In this document: piece by piece, positions 23,401 to 35,436 of the stretch
How the letters are laid out: every line of letters begins with the position of its first letter
How positions within the stretch are numbered: position 1 is the first letter of the stretch
DNA from: Zygnema cylindricum
Taxonomy: Eukaryota; Streptophyta; Zygnematophyceae; Zygnematales; Zygnemataceae
Direction: 5' to 3'
DNA length: 64,000 nt
NCBI GenBank assembly: GCA_037447655.1
Contig: JBBHKE010002560.1
Span: forward strand, 171,001 to 235,000
The notes under the pieces: generated by a model
Told to the model about the DNA's origin: nothing
The model's database searches: none
What the model saw: only the letters and a program-made list of their open reading frames with translations
Translations under genes and position numbers: made by a program

Positions 23401-26007
23401 TTCCATCAAAAGGCCATTCACTTAAAAACCAAAAAAGTAGATGATGCACTTTGCCATCCGGTGGGCTAAAAAGGAGTGCATCTGCCTCTAAGTTTTCTTG
23501 AGAAACAGATTTTCCAAAAAAAAAAAAATTAACAACCAAGGAAGTCGATAATGGACCATCTGGGTGGGAAACGGTCTTCAGGTACCAATAGTGATTGACA
23601 AACCAAGAACTCCAAAACTACCACCAAATTAGCAAACATAATACTACCATCCAGATGCACGGAACAGTAAAAACTGACCTCAATCTGACATGAAAAACGA
23701 ACAATAAACAAGATTTTGTTGAAATTCCTTTAGTACAACAAGCAACTTGCAGAATAGGAGCTGTTTGCAGACAAACAGGCAGTGTCCCTTTCAATCTATG
23801 TCAAGTACGTAACTGTTCGCCCCCTGTATATGTCACAACATATGTTGTTCAATTATAGATACCAAAAAGGGGAGAGATGATAAGCTCCCTGTGAGAAATG
23901 ATAAGCTTCCAGTGTATATCACTACATATGTTGTTTAATGTAGATAAAAGTGGAGAGATGACAAGCAAACGAAGAAAACAACACCATACATCATTGTCAG
24001 AAATAAACTTTTTATTCAGCTCTCAAACTCAACTATCTGATGTTTGATCACAATATCGCAATCAAAAGTTGCGAGTTTGAAGGCCATAAAAAAAACTAAA
24101 CTCTATTAGCGATACAACCTGGTGTATCATACAGTGGGAAAAAAATCCTTGCCTTAGATTGAACTGCACTTTCACTCGGGCAAGTAGATTTCAAATGCCT
24201 TACTTTGTGATAGATACTTAATCAAACTGACAAACTCAACACCAAGACGATCAAGCATTACTCACTTACAAAATACTTACAGAATTTTTTTCAATTGATT
24301 GTTATTTTTAAAAAACCAAATTGATAATAAGAGCCATTTCCTAAGTCACTCCGATACTGGCCTTTGCTGACACTTTCCCTTTGTTCACTCGTGTATCCAT
24401 CAGTTATGATGTTCAGACCAGGACTGTTGACACCAAAATCTACTGAGATCTTCACATGTTCGCTATCACTCGGTTCACAAATGGTCACAAAACCTTCTAA
24501 TCATCACTATGATCAAGGAAAGATTCGTCGTCTACCAATATGTTTTGGTAATTTCCAACATAACTAATTACCGCAAATCAGTCAATTGATATGTTTTGGT
24601 ACTTGTTGAACACAACCAGTTTCCAGCAAATCAGGCAGTCAATAGGTTTGGTGACTTTATACATAACTAATTTTCAGCAATTCAGTGCTTACTGCATAAA
24701 GTTCGGAGCCTTACTGAAACTTGCTCATCATTTTGGCTTTCCCTGCTGCATTGTTGATAAAGGTTCGCTGCCTCCAAGGGAGCCGAATTTTCCCTACCTG
24801 GCATCAGATTGTAGAAATACAGATAATAATTATTGCATCAAATTGTAGAAACAGAGATAATAATTATTAGCCATCAAATTGTCAGGATACAGGCAACAAT
24901 TATTCCATCAGATTAGAAATACAGGTAATGATTATCAACCATCAGCTCTCATCTACTTAACAAGATAAGAAATAGCAACACCAGTAGATACACAGACTAG
25001 TTAAAGGCTGTCAGATCAGCAACATAGGCTGAACCGCTTAGGTAACAATGTCAATCACAAATACTACATATTGAGGTGCAAAACAAAGACTGCCAAAAAT
25101 CGCTATCAGTGTGGAAAAATTAATAGTATTAAAACGAAATTAGTAACAACAAGAGTAATTTAGTGCAAAGTGACATGGCCAATTGTGGTCCAGCCCTCAT
25201 GGTGTAAAAGTAGTGACCGAATTAGTGTTATTAACACTAATAAAAGCGATGGGCATTTTAGCAGGACTAGGAGTTGCCGAAAAGCAAAAGACTTCCAGCA
25301 TTGATACAGTCGCTATAAGTGAGACATATTGATTCCAGTTAAAACAGTTTTTGGCTGCAACTATCCTGATTCCAATTGAAGCTTTTGGTTGTTAACTGTG
25401 CTAACGAGATGCTGATTCCAGTTAAACTCAGTTTTTCGCTGCAGCTGTACTAACATGGACCACATTGATCCAGAACATGCCATGAGTCGGTCATATGATA
25501 TCTGAGGACCGGAAATTAAATAGTGCAATATACAACCCAGCCTATTTCTGGCAAACAGTAAGTCGCAGCAAATATACTGGATGATGAAAAAACCACACGG
25601 GGATTATTAGAAACAGCAGAGCGATGAACTCATAGGAGAATTTGAAAAAGGTGTCAGATTTGAGGCAGGTTCAAAGACTGAAAAGCAAGATAACACCGCA
25701 CGAAAATACAAAAACTAGACAATCTTCTACCGGTTGAGTATGTGATTTACAATTCAGCAAGGATTATTTTAGTGTGAAAATGTCCGAAATTGAAGAGCTG
25801 GAATGCACGTGCAATCAGTAGAATATACTTACATGATGTTATACAATTAGAGAACTGACAGGTTAAATCGGTGCTTCTACCTCTGGATTCACCAAAAAAA
25901 CTGGTATGGACTGTCTCAGCTGAGTGAATTACAGGGACTCTGCCATAGAAATTCTTTCCAAAAGCGAAAGATTTCACAAAAACCGATCCAACTGCCTTTC
26001 TAGCCAT
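20463..26007 (-). CDS. CCDC90 / DUF1640 (MCUR1/FMP32-like) mitochondrial coiled-coil protein, partial model
   Basis: Family members sit in the mitochondrial inner membrane; animal MCUR1 and yeast FMP32/Put7 are relatives, and the plant role is poorly known. Exons read on the minus strand: 23245-23081 (ends KRKFMIDTLAL), 22775-22644 (VRKLEAQGLSAQQAEGITAL...), 22425-22366 (ELSKFKSELKSLQ), 21965-21889 (EQNFDSLRREAERLKTELEK), 21602-21546 (YEVDKVTAGQRLDMNLEKG), 20929-20863 (RIREELQNQNQETSNLSNKL), 20526-20463 (EINILKTELEAAKFDVIKYC). All have GT/AG borders and matching phases. A probable first exon starts at the ATG at 26007 (MARKAVGSVFVKSFAFGKNF, basic and amphipathic like a mitochondrial presequence). 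Its donor near 25830 is in a different phase from exon 23245, so a further exon or another donor is needed. The C-terminal transmembrane exon after KYCV was not found. Confidence 0.88.
21454..21520. repeat. Perfect 33-bp direct duplication in an intron
   Basis: 'ctctgacaaaagttcactac' plus the following 13 nt (agtactaatagg, then boundary) occurs twice back-to-back with no difference. It lies in the intron between the DKVTAGQR and LRREAERL side exons of the CCDC90-like gene. It must be recent. Confidence 0.75.
24480..24945. repeat. Clustered short tandem repeats in a long intron
   Basis: At about 24538-24680 there are three diverged copies of a segment containing 'atgttttggta' and 'cagcaaatcag'. 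At 24803-24945 there are four copies of a unit of about 40-45 bp built on 'catcanattgtagaaata' followed by 'cagataataattatt'. Both arrays lie in the proposed first intron of the CCDC90-like gene. Confidence 0.65.
25091..25260. mobile_element. CACCGC-family MITE relic in the CCDC90-like gene
   Basis: Left 'tgccaaaaatcgctatcagtg' and right 'cactaataaaagcgatgggc' fragments are inverted and match the GCCCATCGCTATTAGTG core of the family. The outermost bases are decayed. The interior has 'attagtgttattaacact'. Confidence 0.5.
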
Positions 26008-26009
26008 AA

Positions 26010-27330
26010 TAATAACGCTTCACTCGACGCTCCTTTAAAAGGAGGCCAGGGCTGACCCCCAAAGAGCGCAAATGTCCGGAAACTTGTATGGAAAGTAAAA
26101 GAAAAGGAGTTTCTGAACGCATCCGTAACCAGCCCTATAACAAGCCTACATACATAACAATTCAACTGTCAATCCCCATAAACCAAAAAAGGGTTACTAT
26201 CTAATAGGTTATTCCTAAAGGTCAAAACAAGATAATCAATCAAACCTACTACGAAATTAAAGTTCTTCTCCTGTTCTGCAGAAAGCTACCAAGCATACAA
26301 GCAACAGTGGGCAGAGAAGGTGCTAGGAAGAGGGAGAGAGCGAAGGGAGACAAATTGTTGCAAAAAAATGTCCGTCACTTTCGGCCGCGGCGGTCATGCG
26401 AAAAATGTTTCCATTCACTGACCGGCAGGTAAAGTGTCAGGATATAGTGTAGCTGTATTAGGAGCTAAAACGTTTTCTGCGTGGGCATTCTAAGAAAAAT
26501 TCTGGCGATAGCCAATGAGCAATAGTTTGAGATGAAGGGCCGAATACGGATAGGGGCCTCCCTCGGGCGGAAACTTTTGTTCTGGTTATTGAGCGCTGTA
26601 GTTAACTGACGTCAACTACAGTACAGTTTTGTACTGTACTGTACTTTACTGTAGTCACAGCATAGTTCAAAAGTAGGTGAAAGTAGTCCCATACAATATG
26701 CCTATTTTACGCAAAACATACAATATGACCTTAAGAGTTAAGAGTTAAGACCCATTTTGTATTCGGACCTATTCGGACCAATTAAAACATTCGGACCAAA
26801 ACCGTCAGATTCGTACGATCGGACGGTCGCTGATCAAAGTAGCGATCTAAGAAGATCACACGGAAAGCCCATAACACAACTTACGCTAAAGGGGGCCTAC
26901 AAAAGGCCTACAAAAAAACGCCTACTTTTGAACTATGAGTTATAGCCTTATAGGACCTCTATAAATGCTATATCGTAGATAAGTACGGCCAGAAATCATT
27001 GGGAGAATATAAAATGTCAACGTCCTGTACTTGCAATCTCGTGTAAAACAAAATATGAACATATGATGGCCCTAGGTGGACTTCTTCATGCCACGAGATT
27101 ACTTGATTATTTTTAGTTTATTACCTTAAATACTATGCTATACTTTACATAGTTACATCTCTATTAGAGATAGCAGCACTATTTCAAGTGTTTTAGACCC
27201 AAATCACAAGGGGACTTTTCATATCGACCCACCAGAATCATCGTTGTCGCTCCAAAATTTAAAAAGGATTTACTGATTTAGAACTTTCAGGTCGAACGGT
27301 ACAGCAAACGAAACGATATATTTCCATCAT
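26010..27330. other. Intergenic, upstream of the CCDC90-like gene
   Basis: Probably contains the 5' UTR and promoter near 26010-26400. At 26615-26655 there is a 'gtacagt/actgtact' palindrome-rich segment. No other gene is recognised. Confidence 0.4.
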
Positions 27331-27923
27331 TAGTGTAGGGTATCGGATAATTTCATATCGTGATAATATCGATTTTCAATATATCGAATATCGATCAAGA
27401 AGAATCCTCGATATATCGTACGGAGACCAACATAAATCATCGCGATATATATATCGCGATATATAGTATTTTATATATTTAATATTTTATATAATATGTT
27501 AATTTAGCGATAAAGACAAATTGTCTGATACGCGACGTACGACGTGATTTGCGTTCCGTGACTTAAAGGTAGACGCCGCAAAATATAACCGACAAATCGA
27601 CCATTTTCGGATGGAAATCCGTACTTGCGCATTACGTACGTGTACTTCGCAAGTGTACCGCGTCAATGTACCTCAGAGATCTCCTACACTCTGCTGACTT
27701 TCAGGAAAAAACCGTAGTACTTTTCGGCAAAGATTTTACGGTCACCTTGTCCGAAGGCACGTGACTTTGGACACCTGCGAAAATATTCATTTTTTTTTTT
27801 TTAAATGCCTCGATATATTGACGATATGATATACGCCGATATATTGGAGATATATCGATTATCGGGTACTTGAAATTCGATATATATCGAATATCGGAAA
27901 ACGGTCCTCGATACCCAACACTA
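27331..27923. mobile_element. hAT-like MITE, copy 2 (593 bp, 8-bp TSD)
   Basis: Ends TAGTGTAGGGTATCGGATAA and (inverted) CGATACCCAACACTA. Flanks are tccatcat (27323-27330) and cccatcat (27924-27931), a 7/8 match and the duplication length of hAT elements. The interior is packed with ATATCG/CGATAT palindromes. Confidence 0.85.
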
Positions 27924-28029
27924 CCCATCATAGATGTCCCGTGCGCATAGTACGCACGAAACGAACGCGCTAATACAACGCACGATACGCATTTAACGAT
28001 GAAAAAAATTATATAAAATGAGTACCTGA

Positions 28030-28620
28030 CTATGTACCAGTACATTTCCGTACATTTGCGTACTGTATTCGTACATTTCAGTACTTTTAGGGTTATTATG
28101 GGGGGTTTGAGGAATTTTAGGGTACATTCTCGTGCATTCTCATATATTTCTCTTAAACAACCAACTTTTATTAATACATTTACGTACAGTGTCCGTATAT
28201 TTTCATATTTTTTACCGTTATTATTTTTAGATTTTTAGGGAACATCTTCGTACGTTTCCGTATATTTTAGTTATACGGACTTACATCTTTCGTACGTCTA
28301 TGTACAGCGTCCGTATATTTTGGTACTTTTAGGGATACTGAATGGGGGATTTTAGGGTATTGAGGGTACTTCCCATGCATTTCGTACATTCCGGTAAATT
28401 ACAACACAACTGCCTTACATTATCCGTATTCTTAGGTTTTTTAGGTGCACCTTTCGTACAATGTCCTACATTTCCGTATGTTTCTCGTACATTCTATGAT
28501 TATTTAAGGATTTTTTAGGGTTAATGGGACGGTTTCCGTACGTTTTCGTACATCGTACAGCGAAAACTAACGAACGGTATGAAAGTAACAAATACTACGT
28601 AAAAATCGTAAAAAAGTCAA
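28030..28620. repeat. Degenerate CGTACATTT-rich repeat tract
   Basis: Roughly 590 bp in which variants of CGTACATTTCCGTA recur about every 15-40 nt together with 'ttttagggt'. There is no regular period. It may be an old expanded satellite. Confidence 0.5.
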
Positions 28621-28700
28621 AATCCGTACGAATTGGACAACTAGGGTTCCCATGTTCACAATCTTCCCTGCTCCCACCGTATGCATGCTAACGACAGTAA

Positions 28701-29549
28701 GGATAATGCCCCATGTACTTGTAACTTAGCAAACTTTTTGAAAATTTTTAAAAGCGTTGCAACACACATAGTAATTTTTGAAGCGATTTGGTTTGTCGCA
28801 TGTCATTGCGAGACATTGTAGACGTACAACCTTACAGCCGTGGCTATACAACATGCCTTTGCGTAAACCTCTCCCGTCCGACCGCCATGACTTCGCAGAG
28901 ACGGCCGCCATGACATCGCAGATTTTTCACCTTCACAGATTTTCACCTCCGCAGATTTTTCATTCTACGTGAAATGGCACAGAACCATCGAGACCCCTTC
29001 AAAAAAATACCGTACAAGGTGCATGGGAACAAAAACGAACAACCTTGTATTTCTTTCAGTCGTCAAAAACTTTTGAAAACTTTTCACACGTGGGAATTTA
29101 TTTTCCTATTTGTGTAAACTATTATACTTTGCTTAAAACACGTGGCCGATGTAGTTTAGGATAAGTTTGAAGATGACGTGACAGTGGGCCATAAAAACAC
29201 AATACGACAAATTTGTAGTGTTTGTATCGATAAAGATCATCTATATATTTATATATCATACTATATTTTTTTAAGTTATCGCCGATATGGAATTTGTTAG
29301 TCTCGGACCGATGTATCGAGACTTTTAACCGTTGGATAACCAATACCTCGGTATTGGTGTAATCGGGATAATTTTTTTATCTATACACAACCCTACAAAT
29401 TTTGGTACATCCTAGGTTCGAGAATGACGCAAATTATACTCTACATATTAACAGTTTTTTTGTACGGTTGCAACTTAGGCAGTACAACGCTAAGTTGGAA
29501 AGGAAAACGACATAAAAAAACCCGAACTTAGCCACATGGGGTCGTACCC
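28701..29549. mobile_element. PIF/Harbinger-like MITE, copy 2, interrupted by a hAT MITE
   Basis: Left end GGATAATGCCCCATGTAC with TAA at 28698-28700. Right end complement GGGTACGACCCCATGTGG with TAA at 29550-29552. It lacks a segment of the left half present in the other copies, and contains the 180-bp hAT-like insertion at 29216-29395. Confidence 0.82.
29216..29395. mobile_element. hAT-like MITE, copy 3 (180 bp), nested
   Basis: Ends TAGTGTTTGTATCG and (inverted) CTATACACAACCCTA. Target duplications are caaatttg (29208-29215) and caaatttt (29396-29403), 7/8. It splits the Harbinger-like MITE, so it is the younger of the two. Confidence 0.8.
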
Positions 29550-29552
29550 TAA

Positions 29553-30342
29553 GGGTAAGGCACCATGTACTTATAACTTAGCGAACTTACTTAGTTTTTT
29601 AGCGCGAATCCGACGCACTCGGCTTTTAGGTGTCTCCATGTATTTACTCAAAATTGTAACTTAAATTTGTGACGATTGTATGTGTAGACAATGCCCGTGA
29701 CGGCTATCAACATGTAAAAGTTGTCTTGCCGCACAGTATTTTTTTGAAACTTTTTTAAGGGTCGAAACTCGCAAGACACATCGTAATATTTGAAACGATT
29801 TGGCATGTCGCATGTCATTGTGTGACATCGTGGACGTACAACCTTGCATCTGTAGCTGGACGGCATGCCTTTGCGTAAACCTCTCCTGTCCGGCCGTCAT
29901 GACTTCGCAAATTTTTCACCTTTGCATATTTTTCACCTTTACGAGAAATGGGTCAAATGACACTGCACCATCGAGACCCTATCAAAATAAAATCGTACAA
30001 GGTGCATGCGGACAAAAACAAACAACCCTATACTTTTTTCAGTCGTCAAAAACTTTTGGAAACTTTTCACACGTGGGAATTTGTTTCCTATTTGTTTAAA
30101 CGGTTATACTTTGCTTAAGACACATTGTTGATGTGGTTTACCATTAGTTTGAAGATGACGTGACAGTGGGTCGAAAAAATACAAAATGACAAATTTATAT
30201 ACATCATAAGTTCGACGATGACGCAAATTGTTCTCTACAAATTTGCCATTTTTTTGTACAGTCCTAACCTAGGCATCACAACGCTAAGTTTTAAAGGAAA
30301 ACGACAAAAAAAACTCATGCTTAGACACATGGGGTTGTACCC
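29553..30342. mobile_element. PIF/Harbinger-like MITE, copy 3 (790 bp), abutting copy 2
   Basis: Left end GGGTAAGGCACCATGTAC begins directly after the TAA at 29550-29552, which is also the right-hand TAA of copy 2. Right end complement GGGTACAACCCCATGTG with TAA at 30343-30345. The two copies are head-to-tail and share one TAA. Confidence 0.82.
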
Positions 30343-30345
30343 TAA

Positions 30346-32146
30346 CCCATATGTATCATTAACGTATATATGGCATGGAGCTTGTGAAGTCGTCATGAAA
30401 TTATGTCGTTTTTCTTGCTGCGCTATTCCGCCTTGAAATTGTACGGTCTTAAAAACCTTTTCAAATTTGTTAGTAAGTTCGTTGGCGAGTAGCCCCGTTA
30501 TAGATTTTTGGTCAATAACGAAGATTTTACTCTATCGATATGAAGTTTTTTGGCTTCCTTTTCGAATGTTCGGCCATGGCTTCTTATCTTGAATGTCCGG
30601 CCATGGCTTCTTATATTGATTCCCTCTCTTCTACCCTGTCACCAAATGTGACTTCAAATAGTCATTAGAAATTGTTTTCATAACCCTATCTTACATATGT
30701 TGTCTTTCACCCTCGCTTTATATTCTTATATTTTCAGGTAGCTCGACTTTTTATCTTCCTTTTGGGTTTAGGTTTTTGATTGTCACATAATTACACATGT
30801 GGGTACTCAAACAAAATCATTTTTTAAATTTGTATCTTTGTTACAACCTATCATCGTTCATTTTGCCCTTCGTCCTCTTATTTGATTTGCGAGTTTTCGC
30901 GACATCCGCCTTTCACCTTTCTTTCTATCCACTCTCATAAACTATTCACATATCGCTTTGCATGTTCATATGGAGACCCACTCGTTCAGAATTCCCACGT
31001 AAGAGCAAAGGAGAGGGGTTTGGAATTCCATTATTGCGAGTGGAAAACTTCTCGTGAGTGGACATCTTAGTGGGATCTTGTCGTTTACCATACAACAGAT
31101 AGCACACGATAACCGGTGAGCGCAACAAATTAAAAAAATTATAAATTCAAAGGCAAAAGGGAAAAAAACATAAAAAAAGAGTAAAAAATAAGCAAACATA
31201 AAAAAATAAAAGAGGGGGTGCAACGCACTGGTCGCTCTTTGACAAGCCTCGTTACACTTGTGGTCAATCTATACATGAGCAAGGTCTTCATGTTCTCCAT
31301 TGTTCACACGGAGATAAACGCACAACAACACACAATAATATTATAATGTGCAATCCCTACGGTGGGTTGCTTAGCAAGATATACAATTAAACGTGAGGTG
31401 TCACACATCCTCTCACCACGTTCTTACTCGACGGATAACGGTGCCCCTTGCGTAGACAAGGTGTGTTTAAGGAGTAAAAGTAACTTTGGGAGACATGGTT
31501 GTTATAAAAATTATGGGATCACCTGTTTCCTCACATGTCCTTGTGCATGTTGGTGTTATGATTAGAGATGCCTCGAAAGAACTCATTAACTTACAAGAAG
31601 ACATAACTGAGAACTTTATACCATTCGCTTTAGAGATTTTTGGGACCTTGGACTATTCCTCTGACATCTTCTTACATGATTGGGCTCGAGATTGTCCGAA
31701 ACTTAGACCACTTGCCCTTCCACAACACTGAAATAAACTTCTATCGCCAACGTATCCCCATCGCCTTTCAACGCTCCTAAGCTTCTACCCTAATCCATTA
31801 GAGCGCGGTGGTGCATGATGGTCAAGGGCAAAGCAACTTACTTCGCACAAGCATATAGATGATATATTGACCAATGAAATAGTGGTTTTGCTGCCATTAT
31901 CACATACGATCCCGAAACGAATGGTTATAAGTTTCAATGGAGAATGCCTAACAATTCACTAACTCTAATAGCGATGGGCGGAGTACAGTATTTATCGTAC
32001 ACTGATTTTAAAGTCTGTAAATTTGTGTACCTCATGTTGACATGTTTACGGAACATCTTCATCGAGCTTTCTCGCAATTCATTTTCTACCACAATATCAG
32101 AGTATCGAAAAGTGGAATTCCATCGACATCTCTCATTACTGTACAG
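30346..32146. other. Intergenic with one relic coding-like fragment
   Basis: Mostly featureless. At 31486-31731 (+) an 81-codon ORF reads like protein ('MGDMVVIKIMGSPVSSHVLV' then a segment with ENFIPFALEIFGTLD). It has no start context and no partners, and could be a transposon or retroelement remnant. At about 31970 a right-end signature of the CACCGC family (ctctaatagcgatgggcgga) stands alone. Confidence 0.35.
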
Positions 32147-32148
32147 TA

Positions 32149-33639
32149 CACCGCGAATCGTAATTAGTAGTGTTATGTATCGGTAAAAAAACTTATCGCG
32201 ATAACACCGATACCGATAGTTATCGGTTATAGATCGGTCAGAGGTACCGATATATCGGTTCGAGACCAACAAATTCCATATCGACGATAACTATAAAAAA
32301 TATATAGTACGCATACTATAGTACTTTATTAAATACCGTATTATACTATTTACATTATATAGCGTGTCATGCCACGTGTACGATTCTGTTCCGTAACTAT
32401 TAACTGAATATTATTACGGGCAACGCAACACAGAAAACGTTGGCCGGTTAACTGTACAAAAAAATTTACGACGACGTACAGAATTTATAGACAAACTGGT
32501 GAACATGGAACCAGAAAAGGACAGAGGACATAAAGTACAACGGACGCAAAATAATATTATGCCCGCCGCCAAAATCGAACGGACCACTTGGAATGAAAAA
32601 GTACCAGCGGACGGCCAACGTGAGCCCAAAATGGCTCTTTTGGCAGCTTTTGCCAAAAAAGCTTATAGATTGACACGTGGCAGGTGTCCAGTGGATCCTA
32701 AGGAATAAAGCGACAAAGCCATGGCGTCGGATGTGAAAGGTACATCGTTTATATTGGATCTGTACCAAAACCGTACAGACGTCATGGCGGCTACTGTACT
32801 TTCTGCGCGTCCGAGGAATAAGACGTACAACTGGGTGTACATGCCGTACATTTATGTGTACGACCCTTACATTTATCGCCGATAGTTATCGTTATCGGTG
32901 TTATCGCCGATAAGTACCCGATATTATCGGTTACTTATCGGCGATAAGACCGATAACGATATATCGAGCCAATATATCGATTATCGGGAACCCGAAAAAA
33001 GATCCATATTGGTTATCGGTAAATGCTTACCGATACACAACACTAGTAATTGGAGTAATGAAAAAATTAGAGTAAAAAAACAAAAAAAAAAACAATTAGA
33101 GTAATGAACTCTAGTTTATGTGATAGATCTTTTTCACAGAGGAAGTTTACTCTAATTTTTTTAAGTACTCTATATTGGGTTATGTCGGTAATAATTATCC
33201 GCGCTGAAATTGTGAACACTAAATTACGTCGACGTACAAAATCTGTCAGTCCGTATAGTTTTGACGTCATTATGACGTTAGTACTATTTGTCGCACTGAA
33301 TGTCAGTTAATGTTCACACTGTCGACGGACGAGAGTTATGCGAACGGCTTTTTTTCGATGTGATTGATTTTTCCTTTAGTGCGATTTCACGTGCGAGTGC
33401 GATTCTATTAAATCATTATTTGTACCTTTGTACTTAAAAAAGTACAATTTTGCACGGTCGAACGTCGTCCGTTTTCCACGCTATTTAAACAAACCTATAT
33501 TACAATTTTTTACGTTAATTAAACTTCACCTAAATTAGAATAATGAAAAAATTAGAATCGTTCACTCTATTTGATGTCATAGAGTCGAAATTTCGAGCGA
33601 CCGAATTGGAGTAGTTTACTCTAATTACGATTCGCGGTG
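32149..33639. mobile_element. CACCGC-family MITE interrupted by a hAT-like MITE
   Basis: Left end CACCGCGAATCGTAATTAG after TA at 32147-32148, and inverted right end CTAATTACGATTCGCGGTG ending at 33639. The right flank is TT rather than TA, probably mutated. Without the nested 886 bp (element plus one target copy) the element is about 605 bp. It shares its interior 'aattagagtaatgaa...ctctaattt' pattern with the copy at 5139. Confidence 0.78.
32168..33045. mobile_element. hAT-like MITE, copy 4 (878 bp), nested
   Basis: Ends TAGTGTTATGTATCGG and (inverted) CCGATACACAACACTA. Target duplications are gtaattag (32160-32167) and gtaattgg (33046-33053), 7/8. It is inserted in the left end of the CACCGC-family element. 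Confidence 0.85.
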
Positions 33640-34066
33640 TTATCTTCCGATGCACGAGTATCGTATCGTAGTTAACTTGCCTAGCTTTGTCTCCAACTGT
33701 TAGCAAAAATGTTGGGAAATTCAACGCGGAATTCACAAACGGCAACCCCCCCCCCCTGGCGGACGCAAATTATCTTCCCTGTTGTCGTGTTCCACGTCGT
33801 TCAATATTAAAGCGAACGAAAGGTATACGCACGGAACTCCTCAACAAGGGGAACCTCGCACGATTTGATCAGTTCGCACTGAAATTTCTCAAGCAAGTCC
33901 TGGAGACCCCGGCCTCCTATTTACAAATTGTAACGTCTATTGGTTTTTGTCAACGAAGTTCAGAGGGGAGCAAAAAGGATATATTGTTTTTGAAGCTTAT
34001 TGCATTTTTTTTTTTTTTTTTGTAGTTTTGCAACAGAGTTGATATAAAGGAGAATAAAGGGCAGCC

Positions 34067-34156
34067 ATGGCCTCACCTTCACCACTTTCCGAGCCATGGC
34101 TGACCACTTCTGAGCATTGTGTTTCTCAACAAGAAGATTGTAATCATCACTTAAAG
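34067..34156 (+). CDS. Candidate first exon near the carboxypeptidase gene (uncertain)
   Basis: ATG in a strong context (gccATGG) opens 30 codons, MASPSPLSEPWLTTSEHCVS..., up to a good donor AAG|gtaaat at 34157. It lies 1.3 kb before the first solid carboxypeptidase exon (35437), but its phase 0 end does not fit the phase 1 junction that exon needs. Either another small exon intervenes or this is unrelated. An alternative N-terminus is the hydrophobic, signal-peptide-like 'MSTLMAVFIVLIPIMSSLNT' at about 34309-34368. Confidence 0.3.
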
Positions 34157-34384
34157 GTAAATCTCTTCTCCTTTTTGTCCAGCCTCATTGATTTAGACAT
34201 TATCAATTCATTTGCAATTTTTAATTATTATTTAGGGTTTTAAACTGTGAAAGTTCGCAATTTAATGCATGAATTAGTGTGGATTACTACTATATATTTG
34301 TTGTCAAAATGTCCACACTAATGGCGGTTTTCATTGTACTTATTCCAATTATGAGTTCCTTAAATACGAATAGCTTCTTTTGCG

Positions 34385-34458
34385 GAAGTGGGAGAGGGAG
34401 AGGGAGAGGGAAAGGGAGGGGGAGAGGGAGAGGGAGGGGGAGAGGGAGAGGGAGGGGG
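34385..34458 (+). repeat. GGGAGA purine-rich microsatellite
   Basis: Imperfect GGGAGA/GGGGGAGA repeats. Similar tracts recur at 45600-45690 and 54240-54300, and as their complement (CCCTCT) at 42440-42570, 48000-48260 and 50020-50260. Confidence 0.8.
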
Positions 34459-35436
34459 TTAATGAATTATTGACGTACTTTATTAGTATAACTGCACTAA
34501 GTTACATTTTTCCACATTGGTTCATTATGAACCACTTAAATAGTGTTATTAACAGTAATTTATGATCTAAGGTCAAGAAAATACTCACTCGAATTAGAAT
34601 GATTAACTTTAATAGCGATTGACAGTCTGGCAGTTCCGTTTGGAGTCTATTATTTCAATTTCTGAATTAGTTGATGTAGAAAAGTTGTATAAATTTTGTT
34701 GTTTCTTTGTGAAATGTTGATGTTTATTTGGTTCCATTAGGTTTTCCTTAGATTTTTTTTGTTTTTTATTTTTGGTTTTTCCTTGTAGAGTCACGGCTGT
34801 CATTTGGAATCTCTATTTCTTTTCCATGTTTGGGATTTTTGTTTTTTATCGAGACTATCTGCTTTGGTTTTTTTTACCATGTCTTGAGTTTGTTCAAACC
34901 GTCTGATTCGCACAAAGATCGTTGGAGGATATTCTAATTTATCTAAATTATTACAAACCAGATTCACCTGTTTAACAAAAAAAGAAAAAAAAAACTATTG
35001 ATTGGACGTAGCTCAGAAGTGGTATGGATCACACCAATGGTGGTAAGCAAGATAGCATGGAATTACTTCTAACGGATATCTCTCTCAAAAGAATTTGACT
35101 TGTACATATATTGCAAGTGAAGTTTTTCTTATCCAAAAGAAGTTGCCTTGTGCCTGATGTATTTCTTTGTCTACTCCCTTTAAAAACGACCAGATAAAGT
35201 TAGAAAAAGATTTGAATTCAGCTTAGAACCACGAAAGCAAGGAGGATTTAATACAAAAATGTAATTTTTGCATTATTTCATTGGCTATCTTGTCAATCAC
35301 AATTTTGTAGAGTTAAAACGGGAGACGTTTTTTTCTTTGGTTGTGGAACGTTTTTTTTGACAGGTTCAAAACAAACGACTGAAAGTTGGTTTGAATATTC
35401 TTTCCTGCTTCAGCTTTAGTATTTTTCTTTTTTTAG

